Below are positions 21,660-33,700 of a stretch of 64,000 bases of DNA, piece by piece. Origin of the DNA: Symsagittifera roscoffensis (taxonomy: Eukaryota > Xenacoelomorpha > Acoela > Convolutidae); contig NC_087065.1 in assembly GCF_963678635.1 (NCBI RefSeq), forward strand, positions 33,667,679-33,731,678, given 5' to 3'. The position numbers and the translations under genes are program-made. The notes under the pieces were generated by a model. That model did not search any database and was not told where the DNA came from. It saw only the letters and a program-made list of their open reading frames with translations. How positions within the stretch are numbered: the stretch's first letter is position 1; each line of letters opens with the position of its first letter.

Positions 21660-22700
21660 ACAGCATTCAAATAGGTCTATGGGGGGATTATTTCACCCAT
21701 ATTTTTGAATCTTTTCTCAGAAACCACCATCCCAAATCTGAGTTTTTTGGTTCTAACGGGTGTTGGGAAGCTCCCATCCGTGAGCGGCTACGCCCTAAGA
21801 ATTTAACACAAACACTAATGGCCCTCGGACAAGTCAAAACTTTGATTTTTGACCGCTTGTTGAAACTTGTTGTCTCGCAAACTACCCTCCCAAATCTGAG
21901 ATTTTGGGTTCAATCGAAATGGTGGCTTGTGGGAAGCTCCCTTGCATAATTGACGACGCCCAATTTTTACATGAAAAGTTTTGGCTCTCGGAATAGTCAG
22001 TTTTTTTCTTTCGTTTTTTACGCATGTGATTAGCAGGTGTCAAACCGAGAATTTGTTTGGGGTATCGCTCAAAATGCTTAAAGTTCTTAGATCCGAATTT
22101 AAAGTTCAAAGTTTTTCATGGCAACAATTATATTTTCGGTTCTACGGGAAACTATTGAAGTTTAATCGGCTCCGCTTGTTAATTATTTTCATTAATTGCT
22201 GTCGAATGTGTTTTGGGACGTGTTTTCCGCAAATAAAACATGATTCCTGAAAACGTTTTGAAGTTTCCTAAGTTGTTGTTTTTTGACTTGATGGTTTTCT
22301 TTTCCGGTTTGCTAGCTTGGACTGCTAATTATGTTGTACCTGTTGAAACTTTTTGACCTTTTTCGAAAACTGCCCTCCTAAATTCGAGTTTTGGGTTTAA
22401 TCTAAATCACAGGTTGCTATGCCCCAATTTTTTTACACAAAAAGCAATTAATCTCGGAAAGTCAAATTTTTGGTTGAATGACATTTTTTCGAAAAATTTT
22501 TGACTTCTCTGGAAAACAAACATCCCAAATCTGAGGTTTTGAGGAAGTTCAATCGAAATGGCGAGTTCTGGGATGCTCTTCTGCATAATCGACGACTCCT
22601 ATTTTTTTGTACACAAAAATTTTTGGCTCTCGGAAAAATCAATTTTTGTTTTGTTTTTGTTCTTTCAATTTTTACGCTTGCCATTAGCAAGCATTGTCAA
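21660..22700. repeat. Satellite B array, copy 2 (about 5 monomers)
   Basis: Monomers near 21720, 21880, 22050, 22370 and 22510 repeat CCTCCCAAATCTGAGATTTT, GGGTTCAATCGAAATGG, GGAAGCTCCC, CGACGCCCAATTTTTAC and GGCTCTCGGAA. They match the array at 7330-8540 and add the word CGAAATGGCG. The frames on both strands here are satellite by-products. Confidence 0.7.
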
Positions 22701-22846
22701 ACCGGAATATAAAATTTTTTTGGATTACCAATTTATTTAACTGAATCACTTGTATCGTGGTTCACAATGAGCATTGTCAAACCGGAATATAGACTTTTTT
22801 CGGGTTACCAATTTATTTAACTGAATCACTTGTATGGTGGTTCATA
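22674..22846 (+). repeat. Hairpin module M variant with 76-bp tandem duplication
   Basis: Hairpin GCTTGC-CATTA-GCAAGC at 22676-22692. The segment GCATTGTCAAACCGGAATAT (22691 onward) to TGGTTCACAATG is then repeated from about 22768 with few changes (ATAAAATTTT versus ATAGACTTTT). Confidence 0.7.
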
Positions 22847-23060
22847 AGGAATACAAATTTCTATGCGTTTCCGGCACATTGCCTGGAGGCGAAGATTACG
22901 CCTGGGACGGGAAAGGTTGTGGGTTAGAATCTGACCAGGAACTGTTTTTTTTTAAACTGGAAATATTCCTTTCCAAAAAATGTCGGCCTTTATGTTTCGA
23001 TTACTACCTTTCATTCATAAGTGAATACGGGGAAAATGTTTATCATTTAAAAGGCTGAAT
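22847..23060 (+). repeat. S2-like tRNA-derived repeat
   Basis: GGAGGCGAAGATTACGCCTG, GGTTGTGGGTTAGAATCTGA and CCAGGAACTG plus a T-run match the tRNA-like cores at 55240, 57170 and 60417. The A-box-like part is degenerate; the B-box-like GGGTTAGAATC is recognisable. Confidence 0.55.
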
Positions 23061-23689
23061 TACTGACGGATGAATAACGAAAGACAAACAAACAAAGCAA
23101 AAAACTGTCAAAAATCACAGTGAAAAATTTCAACACTGTTTATCTGAGCTCTAAAGCAAATCAGAGGCAATTATTTTTTTATCTGAGCCTAATTTTAAAA
23201 TGAATTAATTCAATTGTTGTCTCTGTTTTGACCTTTTTCTCTCCTGTTTTGGGCAGATTTGGGTTGACCGTTAAGCTTAAATATCTTATCAATTAAGTAC
23301 ACCTGTGCAAACGAGAGGAGAATTATCAAAATTTTAGAAATGTAGACAAAAAGGTACCAAGCTAACATCCTCCCATAAAGCCGTTTTGGGGTGAGGATGT
23401 TAATTTGGTTCTTATTTCGAGTTTTCAGCCAATCAGAATAGATCATTTTATATACAGCTTTTAGCAAATTCAATTTAAATTGAACGCTGAGGTGAAGGAT
23501 CGTAAATTGGTCTATCTGTTGGGAGGATGTTGACTTGTTCCCAAAAAAGTTGTCTTTTTAGAGTCAGTTTTCTCTTTAAGACGATAAAAATTCGGTTTTT
23601 CATGAGCGAATTTGTGCGATATGCATTTCTGGCACTATTGTTCAGCGGAAGAGGTCAGTATACCAGCGAGTTTTGATGCCACGTTTGGG
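23061..23689. other. No recognised feature
   Basis: AT-rich sequence, no gene supported. A minus-strand frame at 23473-23210 has no recognisable features. Confidence 0.35.
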
Positions 23690-24258
23690 GCAACTTTAAC
23701 GCTTTTTCATAGCATGTGTCTTGATAATCGAATAGTAATAAGTTAACACAGTTGATATATTTTTAATTCATCAAATGAACCGAAAAAAGTTATTTGTTTC
23801 AAAGAACATAACAATAATAAAAACTCAGAAATTTTCTTGCTCAATATATCTCGCAGTTTTATGAAATGCATAATTTATACATAATGTGGCTTTTTGCTTT
23901 CCACTTTTTTATTACTTGCAAATTTAGTGTGGATGCCTTCAGTTTGTTATATTCCAAACTATTACTTGCAAAAATGTGTCTATTTCTATTTGGTGCCAAT
24001 TTTGCTGCATATCATTGGCGATTTATTAGCATATGTAGCTGCTTTATTTGCGACTAGTGTTTGCCGGTTTTAAGCGTTTGTGGCCGAGAGGGCAGGTCAT
24101 GAGACTCCAGTATTCGAGGTTTCAGGTTAGAAGCCCATACGTTACAAAGTTGTACTAATTCGATGCTTATTTCTATCTTTTCAAATTTCACTTTATAAAG
24201 CTGCTTTTTTGCGGTATTCTTGCTAGTGTTTGCGAAGCGCAGGTCCGCCTCTGTGTTA
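23690..24258 (+). repeat. Dispersed repeat S1, copy 3
   Basis: Body blocks AATAGTAATAAGTTAACACA, TCAAATGAACCGAAAAAAGT, ATATCTCGCAGTTTTATGAA and GGATGCCTTCAGTTTGTTAT. A tRNA-like unit lies at about 24070-24140 (TTTGTGGCCGAGAGGGCAGG ... TTCAGGTTAGAAGCCC). The 3' hairpin region is GCGAAGCGCAGGTCCGC (24232-24248). The 5' hairpin is not clear. Confidence 0.7.
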
Positions 24259-25586
24259 TATTTATTACACATGTGATATTGATAGCAAATGTTTTGCAAC
24301 CAGGTACTATACTATTTTTCCCGTAAATATTTTCGTTCTAAGAGTTTCTCACTTGACGTCATACGCCTGCAGTACACTTGCTTGCTATAATTTTGTTCAA
24401 CGATCGTTGATACTTCTGTGGATTCCTTGATAATTTTTTTTCAATCTATACGCGGTGAAAACATTGAATGTTTGTTTTCTCTTTTTCGACTCGTCGCTTT
24501 CGGTTGTTTTTATTGGCTTATTTTCCATTTTTGACAAGCCAACAACATAGCTTAGTTGAATGCTATTTTGTAGGGTTGAAATAAATTTCGAATGTTTTTA
24601 CTAGCCAACTATATCGCTTATATTTCACATCGCTTACAAGCCAACTACATTTTTATTTGCTTTGAAAATATCAAATTGAGTATAGTTGATAGTCATATGT
24701 TTTATGTGAAAAACGCAGCACAATTTAGGTTTTATATATAATCATATTTATTCTTTTATAAGTGTTTTGTGACTGTTGTTCACGATAAACAGCATGAAAA
24801 GTGGTGCTCCTGTGAAATGTTAGCTGTGAGTATTATAATCGGCATTTTGATTTTAATCGCCTCTGTGTGATATAACTTATGAAAGATTCCATTATTTTTA
24901 TCAGTTTTTTTATAAGACAAAAACCAAAATATAAATAGTGTTTTTCTCACCATTTAGCTTTGACATGCTGACAGTTTTCCGCAGAGCCTTGCAAGCTATT
25001 GGAAGTGCCACAGCCTAATAAATGTCTTAGATAAAAGGACTGCCAATTTTTTGTTATGTCTGAAATCCCTGATTGTTTCGATTATCACTTTTATGCTGAA
25101 AGACCCAGAACTATGAAAATACAGTAGTGCTAAACTTAGGGCTAGATCTATGGTTGCTTCAATAAGTTTTCAGATTTTGATAGCAAACAAATAGTACAAT
25201 CGACCGTTACGGTCTGTTTGTTCAGGTTATTGCCTCTAAGTACACGACCGATTAATGCGCGAATTTTGATTAAAAAGCTGGATAATCCAGTCACTAAAAA
25301 TCAAAACATCCTGAAAAAAATTCCACCCATCAATTCATGAAAAGATCCTACAGTGATGTCAAGTTTAATGACCTACCGTAGAATGCCCTTACCAAGCATA
25401 TATTAAATCTGAAAATTGATTCTGTATAAAATATGCATTTCATGAAACCGGGAACAATTTAGGAGGAAAAAAATTGGTTTCTACGTTTCGCAAATAAAAT
25501 TGAATTCTACATTTCTGTATGCGAGATTGCAATTGCATACTGGTAATTGGTTAGATTAATGTTTCAATTCTTTTTTTTTTCATTAA
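24259..25586. other. M-like fragment then unassigned AT-rich DNA
   Basis: 24283-24360 carries TTTTGCAACCAGGTACTATA and CCCGTAAATATTTTCGTTC, an M-module remnant. Further on, the word ACAAGCCAACTAC recurs loosely (24533, 24603, 24640). No gene supported. Confidence 0.4.
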
Positions 25587-26948
25587 TCTATTATATATTT
25601 AAATGCGGGCTTCACTATCTCGCCATGTTTAAGCTCTTTTAACGTATTATTTTTGCATGTTTAAGCTTAATCGTATATTGCAATGGTTAAGATCTATTAT
25701 ATATTTAAATGCGGGCTTCACTATCTCGCCATGTTTAAGCTCTTTTAACATATTATTTTTGCATGTTTAAGCTTAATCGTATATTGCAATGGTTAAGATT
25801 TTTGTTCGATTTTCCATTTTCAATTCAGTGTTTTGAATTTTGGGATGCTATCAGGGCTGGCAATTATGAATGCCCAAATCTTTTTTGTTTACGAGAAACG
25901 ACAATTTTTTTGTGATTTTGAAATTCCCTACCCTGTAGTGGGGTGCTGTCAGAGTACTCTCAAAGATTGCGATTCTAGCCTCCAAATATGAGTGCTCAAA
26001 TCTTTGTAGTTTTCGAGATATGGCGTGTTCTATGATTACGTTAACAAATTTTTCAGAAAACTTATATTTAAAAAAAATCAAAAGATTTGAAATTCCCAAC
26101 CTTGTAGTTGGTTCCGTTAGGGTACTCTCAACATTTCTAATTTGCAAATTTTGCGTCCAAATGCGACTGCTCAAATGCTCTTAGTTTCCGAGATGTGAGG
26201 ATTGCTAGGTCATTTTGTTTTAAAAATGTTCAAAGAACTGAGATATAAAAAAATTTCACAAAATTTGAGATCTCATCTCTATAGTGAAGTTCTGTAAGGG
26301 GACTTCCAGGGTTGCAAATTTTCCCTCCAAATGTGAGTGCTCAAATCTTTGTAGTTTCCGAGATATGACGTTTTTTGTGATTTCGAAAATTTTTAGAAAA
26401 CTTTAATTTGAAATTGTTTTTCAAATTTTGAAATTGCCAGCCCTGTAGTTGGTAGCTGCTATAGTACTCTCAGGGGTTGCGAATCTTATTTCAACTGTTT
26501 TACTAGTATTGGTGCTTAAATTTTTGTAGTTTTTGAAAAATGACGTTTTTTATGGTTTTTTCAGAAAAATTTTTAGAAATATAATTTTGAAGATTTTCAA
26601 AATTTGAAATCTCCGAAGCTGTAGTTGGGTACTGTGAGATAACTCTCAAGAGCTGCAAATGTTCGTCCAAATGCAACTGCTCAATTACTTTTAGTTTTTC
26701 GAGATGTGACATTGTTTATGAAATTTTAAAATTTTTCAAAGAACTTGGATATAAAAACTTCAGTCTTAGGTTTTTCAAAACTTGAATATAGAAAAACTTG
26801 AAAAAAAAAGTTTGCAAATTTTGAAGTTACCAACCCAGTAAATGGGTGCTGTCAGAGTACAATCAAAGATTGCAGATCTTATATCCGATATATGCGGTTT
26901 TTATGAGTTGTCAAAAATTAGAAGCACCGGAGGTGTGTCAAGCTCTAG
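25587..26948 (+). mobile_element. Helitron-like non-autonomous element carrying satellite A (H1)
   Basis: The 5' end TCTATTATATATTTAAATGC follows an A (25586). The first 106 bp are tandemly duplicated (25587-25692 and 25693-25798). The interior holds about six diverged monomers of satellite A. The 3' end has hairpin GCACC-GGA-GGTGT (24-28 nt from the end) and finishes with CTAG at 26945-26948, followed by T. The 5'-TC, 3'-hairpin, CTAG and A/T target are the known Helitron hallmarks. No Rep/helicase coding is present, so it must be mobilised in trans if it is a Helitron. Confidence 0.7.
25850..26920. repeat. Satellite A array inside H1
   Basis: About six monomers of roughly 170 bp, each with a TGTAGTTGGGTGCTGTCAG-like start, GAGTACTCTCA, TTGCAAAT, GTCCAAATGCGACTGCTCAA and TTTTCGAGATATG blocks. 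Starts are near 25930, 26100, 26280, 26445, 26615 and 26830. Subtype differs from the one in H2 (TGTAGTTGGG against CTATAGTGGGG). Confidence 0.75.
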
Positions 26949-27752
26949 TTTTGAACGAATACCGGCTATTCTCAAAGTTAGTTCATGAAAAATCCATATT
27001 TTCTCCCCCCCCCTAAATTCATTTTTTGGCAGGGGGGTTTATACGGTTGATCCTAAAATTGTATTGAAATGCCAAAACTGCTAATTATCACTCCATGGAG
27101 CACGAGCGGGTGAAAGTTTGGAGTGGCGTTGAAGAAAAAACGATTCATTGGCCTTACTTAGATTCAAAATGCAAGCCTGAAAAGCTGTTATATGGTCCAG
27201 TTTTAATTGTTTAAAAAAGACTAACCATTAAGTATATAAGACTAACCACCTGTGCTTAACCAAATCGGTTTAACCAATTGGTTATTGGTTAAATTAGTTT
27301 AACGAACCATTTTTTAACCAATTGATTAAATAAACTTTTAAACAAAGGGTTATATTGGACATCACTGGTAGACTTCTGTGGGCCTCGCTCTAGCTGTAAG
27401 CTTTTTGAAATTGAAAGCATCACATAATTCTGATAACCTAAAAACGACTCCCGTTAAAAAACTGAAAAAAAAAGTTTTTAGCTGTCAAACACCATTTTTT
27501 TATTTGAGCCTAGCTTGTACCAGAAGTTATTGTCTTCTTAACATTTTTATGTTTCTCTTCTCTAAAACATATTATGATTATTTTCAGATGCGTTCTAATG
27601 AAAACAATTTGTATTAGTTGTATTGGATTTGCAAATAGCTAGGCGCGACCTCTAGCTACATTTATAGTTGAAATTGGCTGTTTGATTGTGGAATTAGATC
27701 TAAATATTATAGAGAAAATCAAATTATAGTCGACATTTTAACTATTTAATTA
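26949..27752. other. ATG7 upstream region
   Basis: No gene supported apart from the foldback cluster at 27220-27356. It should contain the ATG7 promoter. The frame at 27378-27617 has no recognised features. Confidence 0.4.
27220..27356. repeat. Word-foldback cluster 2 (TTAACCAAT)
   Basis: CTAACCATT, CTAACCACC, TTAACCAAAT and TTAACCAATT are followed by inverted copies GGTTATTGGTTAAATTAG, with further direct (TTAACCAATTG) and inverted words. The core TTAACCAATTGGTTA is itself palindromic. It lies about 400 bp upstream of the ATG7 start. Confidence 0.55.
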
Positions 27753-30700
27753 ATGATGATCACTCCTTTCGTGAGCTCTTTGGACATTGGCTTCTGGTAC
27801 CAGTTAGCCGACAGGAAACTGAACGAGTGGAAGCTAGAAACTTCGCCTAAGCCCATCCAGGGATATTTCAACAGTTCTCTTAAACCAGGTGAAGTACTTA
27901 CTACGATTGATTCAAGCTGGGCAAAGTGTTATGAAAGCCAAACGCGGTAGACGGTTAGACCAAAGTAGCTCCGCGCAAAAAAAAATTTCAATTGAAATTT
28001 CAAATCAGAGTTAATGCGTTTAATTCGAAAAGTCTTATTTGATCTAGAATAGACTTTTTCCTTGTATGATTAAATTTAATCCACGTATGATTGAATATGA
28101 CAGGTTTTGTTTAGGTCTACCATGTCTGTTCAATATTGGAGACCAGGCATTTAATGAGAAAGTGCAACTGCCCGCATTCTCGCACATATCTCGAGGCCAA
28201 CTACTCCTCGCCAACACCAAGGAAGACTTCAGCAAGTTCGACAAGAAGGCCATTTTGAGCTCATCTATAGACGCAGTCATTGACAGTATTCAGCGTGGAA
28301 CTTGTTTCGAAGACTCTTCATTATTACTCCCATTCACTCTTCTCTGTTTTGCTGATCTGAAAAAGCACACTTTTGTATACTGGGTCTGTTTTCCCTCAAT
28401 ACACCTGTCAAATGAGCTGTGCTCCCAGATTGAGTTGGATCCTATATCCGCTGATAATGTTTGCTTACTGGAGTCAGCAAATGGTGTGAACTTAACTGAA
28501 ACCTTATTTGCCGTTGATAGTGTGAACAAGAGTAGGATCAGTTGGGAAGAGGCGCGTGAGAGGGAAAGTGTGACTGCAGTTACATTCGTCTGCTCCGACC
28601 CCTCAACAGACTCTAACTCCATAGGATGGTTTTGCAGAAATGTCATCAACGCACTTTTGTTTCATTTTGCCAAAAAGGCCGACAAAATTAATCTTGTATG
28701 TCTGCGCATCCAAGCTGAAAATGGTTGGTGCTTTTTTGGCTTTTGTTCACTGCTGACTCCTTGTTTTTTTTAATCACCGTAGAATTTTGGAATCCGGTGG
28801 GTTTTGCAAATGCAAGTTTCACTAATGAAAGTCACATATAAATGAGTGATAGTACAGCCTCCTCAAAAGAAAAAGGAAGTATAAATTTCTCCCGTAAATC
28901 ACAAACATATATTGAGCAGTTCATCGTCAGTAGTCATTAGAAATGAGGCTTGGAAAAGAAAGATATTAGGCCATATGACCCGCAAACCCCTACCCTAGGT
29001 GCATGTGTTTTTTTAACTATCAAAAACAGTAAAAAAAAATTCAGAACACTTTTTGAATCGATAGTTCACGAGTTACTTTGACGCGTTTGTGATTTTGGCG
29101 CGTCTGTGAAAAATCAGCTTGTTAAACTTGAGAAACCAAATGATTTTCTATCAGTTAATATGATTTTCAATCAGGTAAAAGACTTTTTTAAATTAAAAAT
29201 GTCCAAGGCTGGACTCCCACGGCTTAAATATAATGACTTAGTTCCGACCATTTGAAAAGTGGGGAGGAACTTGGTATTCGGGTGTGTTTTAGCTTTTCTT
29301 GTTTTCCACGCCAAATCAGGTACCACAAATATTTACTGTAATGGGTGATATATCAAGTTGAAGCACTTTCAATCGTGATTCGAACGACTTAGAATTTTCC
29401 GGTATTGAGAAAAACAAAATTTTTGTGATTTTTAGTCTTAACTCGAGCGAATAATGAGAGCGAGCAGGCTTACAATAGCTTATTTTTGCTTGATTTAGGC
29501 CGTCAAAATTTAGTTTTACACAAGTAAAGTTGGTGTTTGCAGTTTTTTCAGCGCCATTTAGAAATTGAAAACTTGAAAAACTCAAACATTTTCTGCAAAT
29601 TTGTTATCACACAAGAAAACACGACGCTAATTTTAAAAAAGGAATTTTTTTAGTCTATGGTTGGCACATTCTGTGCTATTTGCACACTAGCCGGCTATCC
29701 TTGTTCGTCTTATTGATTTTTCGGACTGCTATAATCTATGGCTTCCCGTGTATTTGTCTCAATTTTTTTTTGATACAAGGTCGATTCTTTTTGGGCTTAA
29801 TGTCTCTGCTTAAATTTTGTCGGTTGAGATACCATATACATATATCAATCAAAGTATGTGCAAGTATCTAAAATAGCGCCTACCACTACTATATTTCAGG
29901 AAAAAATATATAAACTTTATGAGTTTTCCGAAAAATGATAATTTTTTTATCTTCAGTTTGGTTTCAGGCAAAATAGTAAAAATCATCTTCGATATATATT
30001 TTTTTCATTTTGATGTAAATTGAGTTTTATATACATTTCGTGGCTTTAGCTTCAATTAATGCAGGCTAGATTTCCCAATTGTTTTTCTTTGAAGTTTCTT
30101 GAAAGCTGGTTCTAGAATTTTTCTCAATCCAAAAGTGTTGAAAACTTCGCTTTGTTCCGACCCTTGACAGTTGCGAAGAACTTAGTCTTCGTGTGTGTTA
30201 TAGTTTTTTTATATTTTTTCTCACAAAATCAGGTTTGTTTCTCATAAATTTTTCCCATAGAAAATAGTCACCGGAACGGATCTAATGATATATATTAAAG
30301 ACCTCTCAATTTTGTTTTAAACTAAATTAATAGTTCTGAAAAGTGTTCTAAAAATCAAAACATTTGGTTTGAAATTTTTGATATTCAGTCTAATTTCGAG
30401 TGAATGGAACGAGCGAGCAGGTTTGCATAGTTGACTAATAACTAAAGCTAAGCCGTGAAAGTTTAGTTTAAGACAAGCAAAGTAAATTTTTTAAGCGCGT
30501 TCTTGGGTCGTAAAATTTATTTGATTTTTCGTTTTTTGCTTGATTTTCGAGGAAAACTGTTGTCGAATACGCCTAATTTATTATGAGAATCAAGTTTTCC
30601 TCAGTTCTATACTTCTGTTTAGGTCCTTTAATCATGAGCGAAAAGCGGCAAAATTAGTAGAAAAAAAACATGTAAAAAAACTTTCCTTGACTTTAATAAA

Positions 30701-33700
30701 AATTCGTCAAGTAGAGGCTAGCTTGTTCCTAAGTTTTGACCATATGGGCGTATATGTTATGTGTGCTGTTAATTGTTTTATGATATCAGACGTTTGTTTT
30801 CTTCGTGTTTATAGATTTTTCGTTACTGTTTTTTAAGAAATAAGTTTGATCTGAATTTCTTTGCCTTCCTATTTAACAGATTCCAGCTCTTCTGCGAAGT
30901 TTTTAAACGAAGTTTAAGCGTTAATGCGAAGTTTTTAAGCTTGCCAATTTTATTTCAATGATAATTTGCATTCAACACTAATAAGAGTGGTTTAGTTTAA
31001 TTACCTTCGTACGTTTTTTGTTTATTATTGTGGATGTTATGTTTGAAGTTATTAGGAATCATGAACGTAGTAAATACTCTTTTTTATAAGTCTTGGTGAT
31101 TTTTTTTTGAATGGTTCGAGTTTTGTGATTTTTTTCTCAGTTCAGTTCATTTCTTTTGTTTAAAGAAAGACAAATTCGACTATTGAACAGCAAAAGTGTA
31201 AAGGTCGCGAAAAACGTGATCGACTTCTAGTTTCTAAATAGACATTTGATTTTCAGGTTTATCCAGATGGGTCAATTTTATTACAAAGTGTTAATCATAA
31301 GTTTTTCTGGAATTTAAAAGAGCCTTAAGGCCTTATTTTTTTTCTTTGAAACTCAAAAATTGAAGTTTTTCAAAAAACAGTCAGTTTTTTTTTCGGTTTC
31401 CTTGCGTTGATGACGCATGACTCTTTTCCTGCTGTCTGTTGGCTATGTTTTTAATTCTTGAAAGTTTTCTCAATACTCTTGAATCATTGTTTTCCTCAAA
31501 AAAGAAATTGAGAGTTTTGTTTACAAAACTTCAAGTTTTGCTGTTAAATCGCTGATTCTTTTTGATTTCAATGTTTGAGAAGGCAATCTGAAATCTTTGA
31601 ATCATTTACAAAATTAATTTACAAAGCTTTTTTTTATGAAGTTGGCTTCAGCCTAAAAGTTGGGGAAAATCTTGGCAGTCAAATAATAAAAAAAAGATTT
31701 TTGTGTCGTATTTATGTAATTTTGTCATGCAATCATCTTTTTCAATTTATCTTTCTATGTCGCATGTAGTCCGAAGCTCCACTTCGCTTCTGCGTGTTAC
31801 ATAAATGGTCATTTAAATAAGTCTATCATGCTTGTTCGGAAGCTTTAAATTTTGTTTATGTTTTAGCCGACATTTCAGTGAGAAGCTCTGTGCAACTTAA
31901 CATTCCCACGCAGCCTGGAAGTGTCGATTTCTCGGTCAGAGATCTCCTTTCGAGTAGTGGGTGGGAAAAAAACAAGGAAAAATTGTTACCCAAAATGGCT
32001 GACTTGAGCAAACTCATGGACCCAAAAATTTTATCTAAGAACGCTGTGGAACTAAATCTCAAACTAATGAAGTGGCGAATTGTACCCGAGTTGGACTTAG
32101 AAAAAATTGCCCAACAGAAATGCCTCTTACTTGGTATGTTGCAGCAGCTTTATCCTTCCCACCACTCAGGTGGATTTTTCAGCCCGATATAGATTACCTC
32201 AGCTCAAAGAAAGCTTGTAAAGTAATTAAATATAGGCTTGTAAAGTGATCAAATATAGCTTGTAAAGTGATGAAATGATCAAGCATTAAAGCTCGCGCAG
32301 TTGTGAATAGGATTCCTCCTAATATTTTCCAAGCATTTGTAGTATCGAGAAAATGGGACCATCCCGCACTGGAGTTCCATGGACAATAATCAATTATATT
32401 GTCATTTTATAGTCTGTATGTATCTATAAAATTACAAAAATATTGGATTAAAATCCATCAAAAATGAATTATAATCTTAGTATTTTTGATATCAATATAA
32501 TCCATTATAATCGTTAATGATCGATTATAATCCTTTAAAAATGGATTATAATCATAATATTTTTTAATCATTAGAATTCATTATAATAGATTGATCTATT
32601 ATAATGTGTTTTTTGAGAAGAAATTATGATTTTTGCAAATTTTTTTGAAAGTTATCTCATTTCCTGTTTCGTGCAGTTGCTACGTATTACGTTTCATAAA
32701 TTTTTACTTTTCACATAAGATTTTTTAATTTAATTTTTCTCTACTTTTTCTCCCCTCCCACAGCTTACCCCTCGTCAGTTTACCCCCATCTTAGTTTAAA
32801 CCAAACCCCCATCTTAGTTTAAACCAAACCCCCTCCCCCGTTTACTGAACGTGGGGCGGGGTAAAAAATGGGGGAAGGGTGGAACAAAAAACTTGGGTGA
32901 GTGGGTTAAAATGGAGAATGGGGGCAAATAGGTGTTGCTCACATTGAGTAACCCCTCCCCCCGTCCTCGTTCATTGATAAACATACTGGGGGGTGGGGTG
33001 GGGGGTGAACTGTAACTTGGGTGGGGGGGTTGTGTTTGAGGTTAAACTTAAGTAAACTTAGGGGTGGGGGGAGTTGGTTTGGACAAATGCAGATGGGAGG
33101 CAAAGTGAGGGGGGAGGGGTTAATTTCATTAGGTTTAGATTGCGAGTAGTCCGTGAGTAACGCAGAAATGTTGCAAGTTTGGCAAAGGATTTTGCAAAAA
33201 AATGTAAAGATTATAATCCGTTATAATCATTTATAATGAATTTTGAATGGATAATAATCCATTATAATGGATTTAAATGGATTGTGTTTATCCGAAAATA
33301 ATAGATTATAGTGACAATATAATCGATTTGGTGGTCTAAATTTGCAACAATAAAGGAGTATAATGACAACATTTTAGACAACAATTTTCCATTATTTATA
33401 ATCTATTGTTATCCACGGAACTCCGGTGCGGTATAGACTATAGTGCCCAAAATAAGCTGACAGTCTAAACAATTGAAATCTACCGCAAATTGACCTTTAT
33501 TAAATAGTTTAGTTCCAGTTCTTTTAGTTTTTCCTAACTCATGTCAAAGAATTTTTACTGAGAAAGGCAGGAAAATTGGAAAAAAAATAGATTTTTTTTA
33601 TTTTAGAAAGAGAGAATTAAATTCTTAAGTTATAAGGTATGCTTGCTGAGAGAATAGCCTTGAAATGAAGCAAGAAGTGCAAAAAAATTCCTAAATATTA

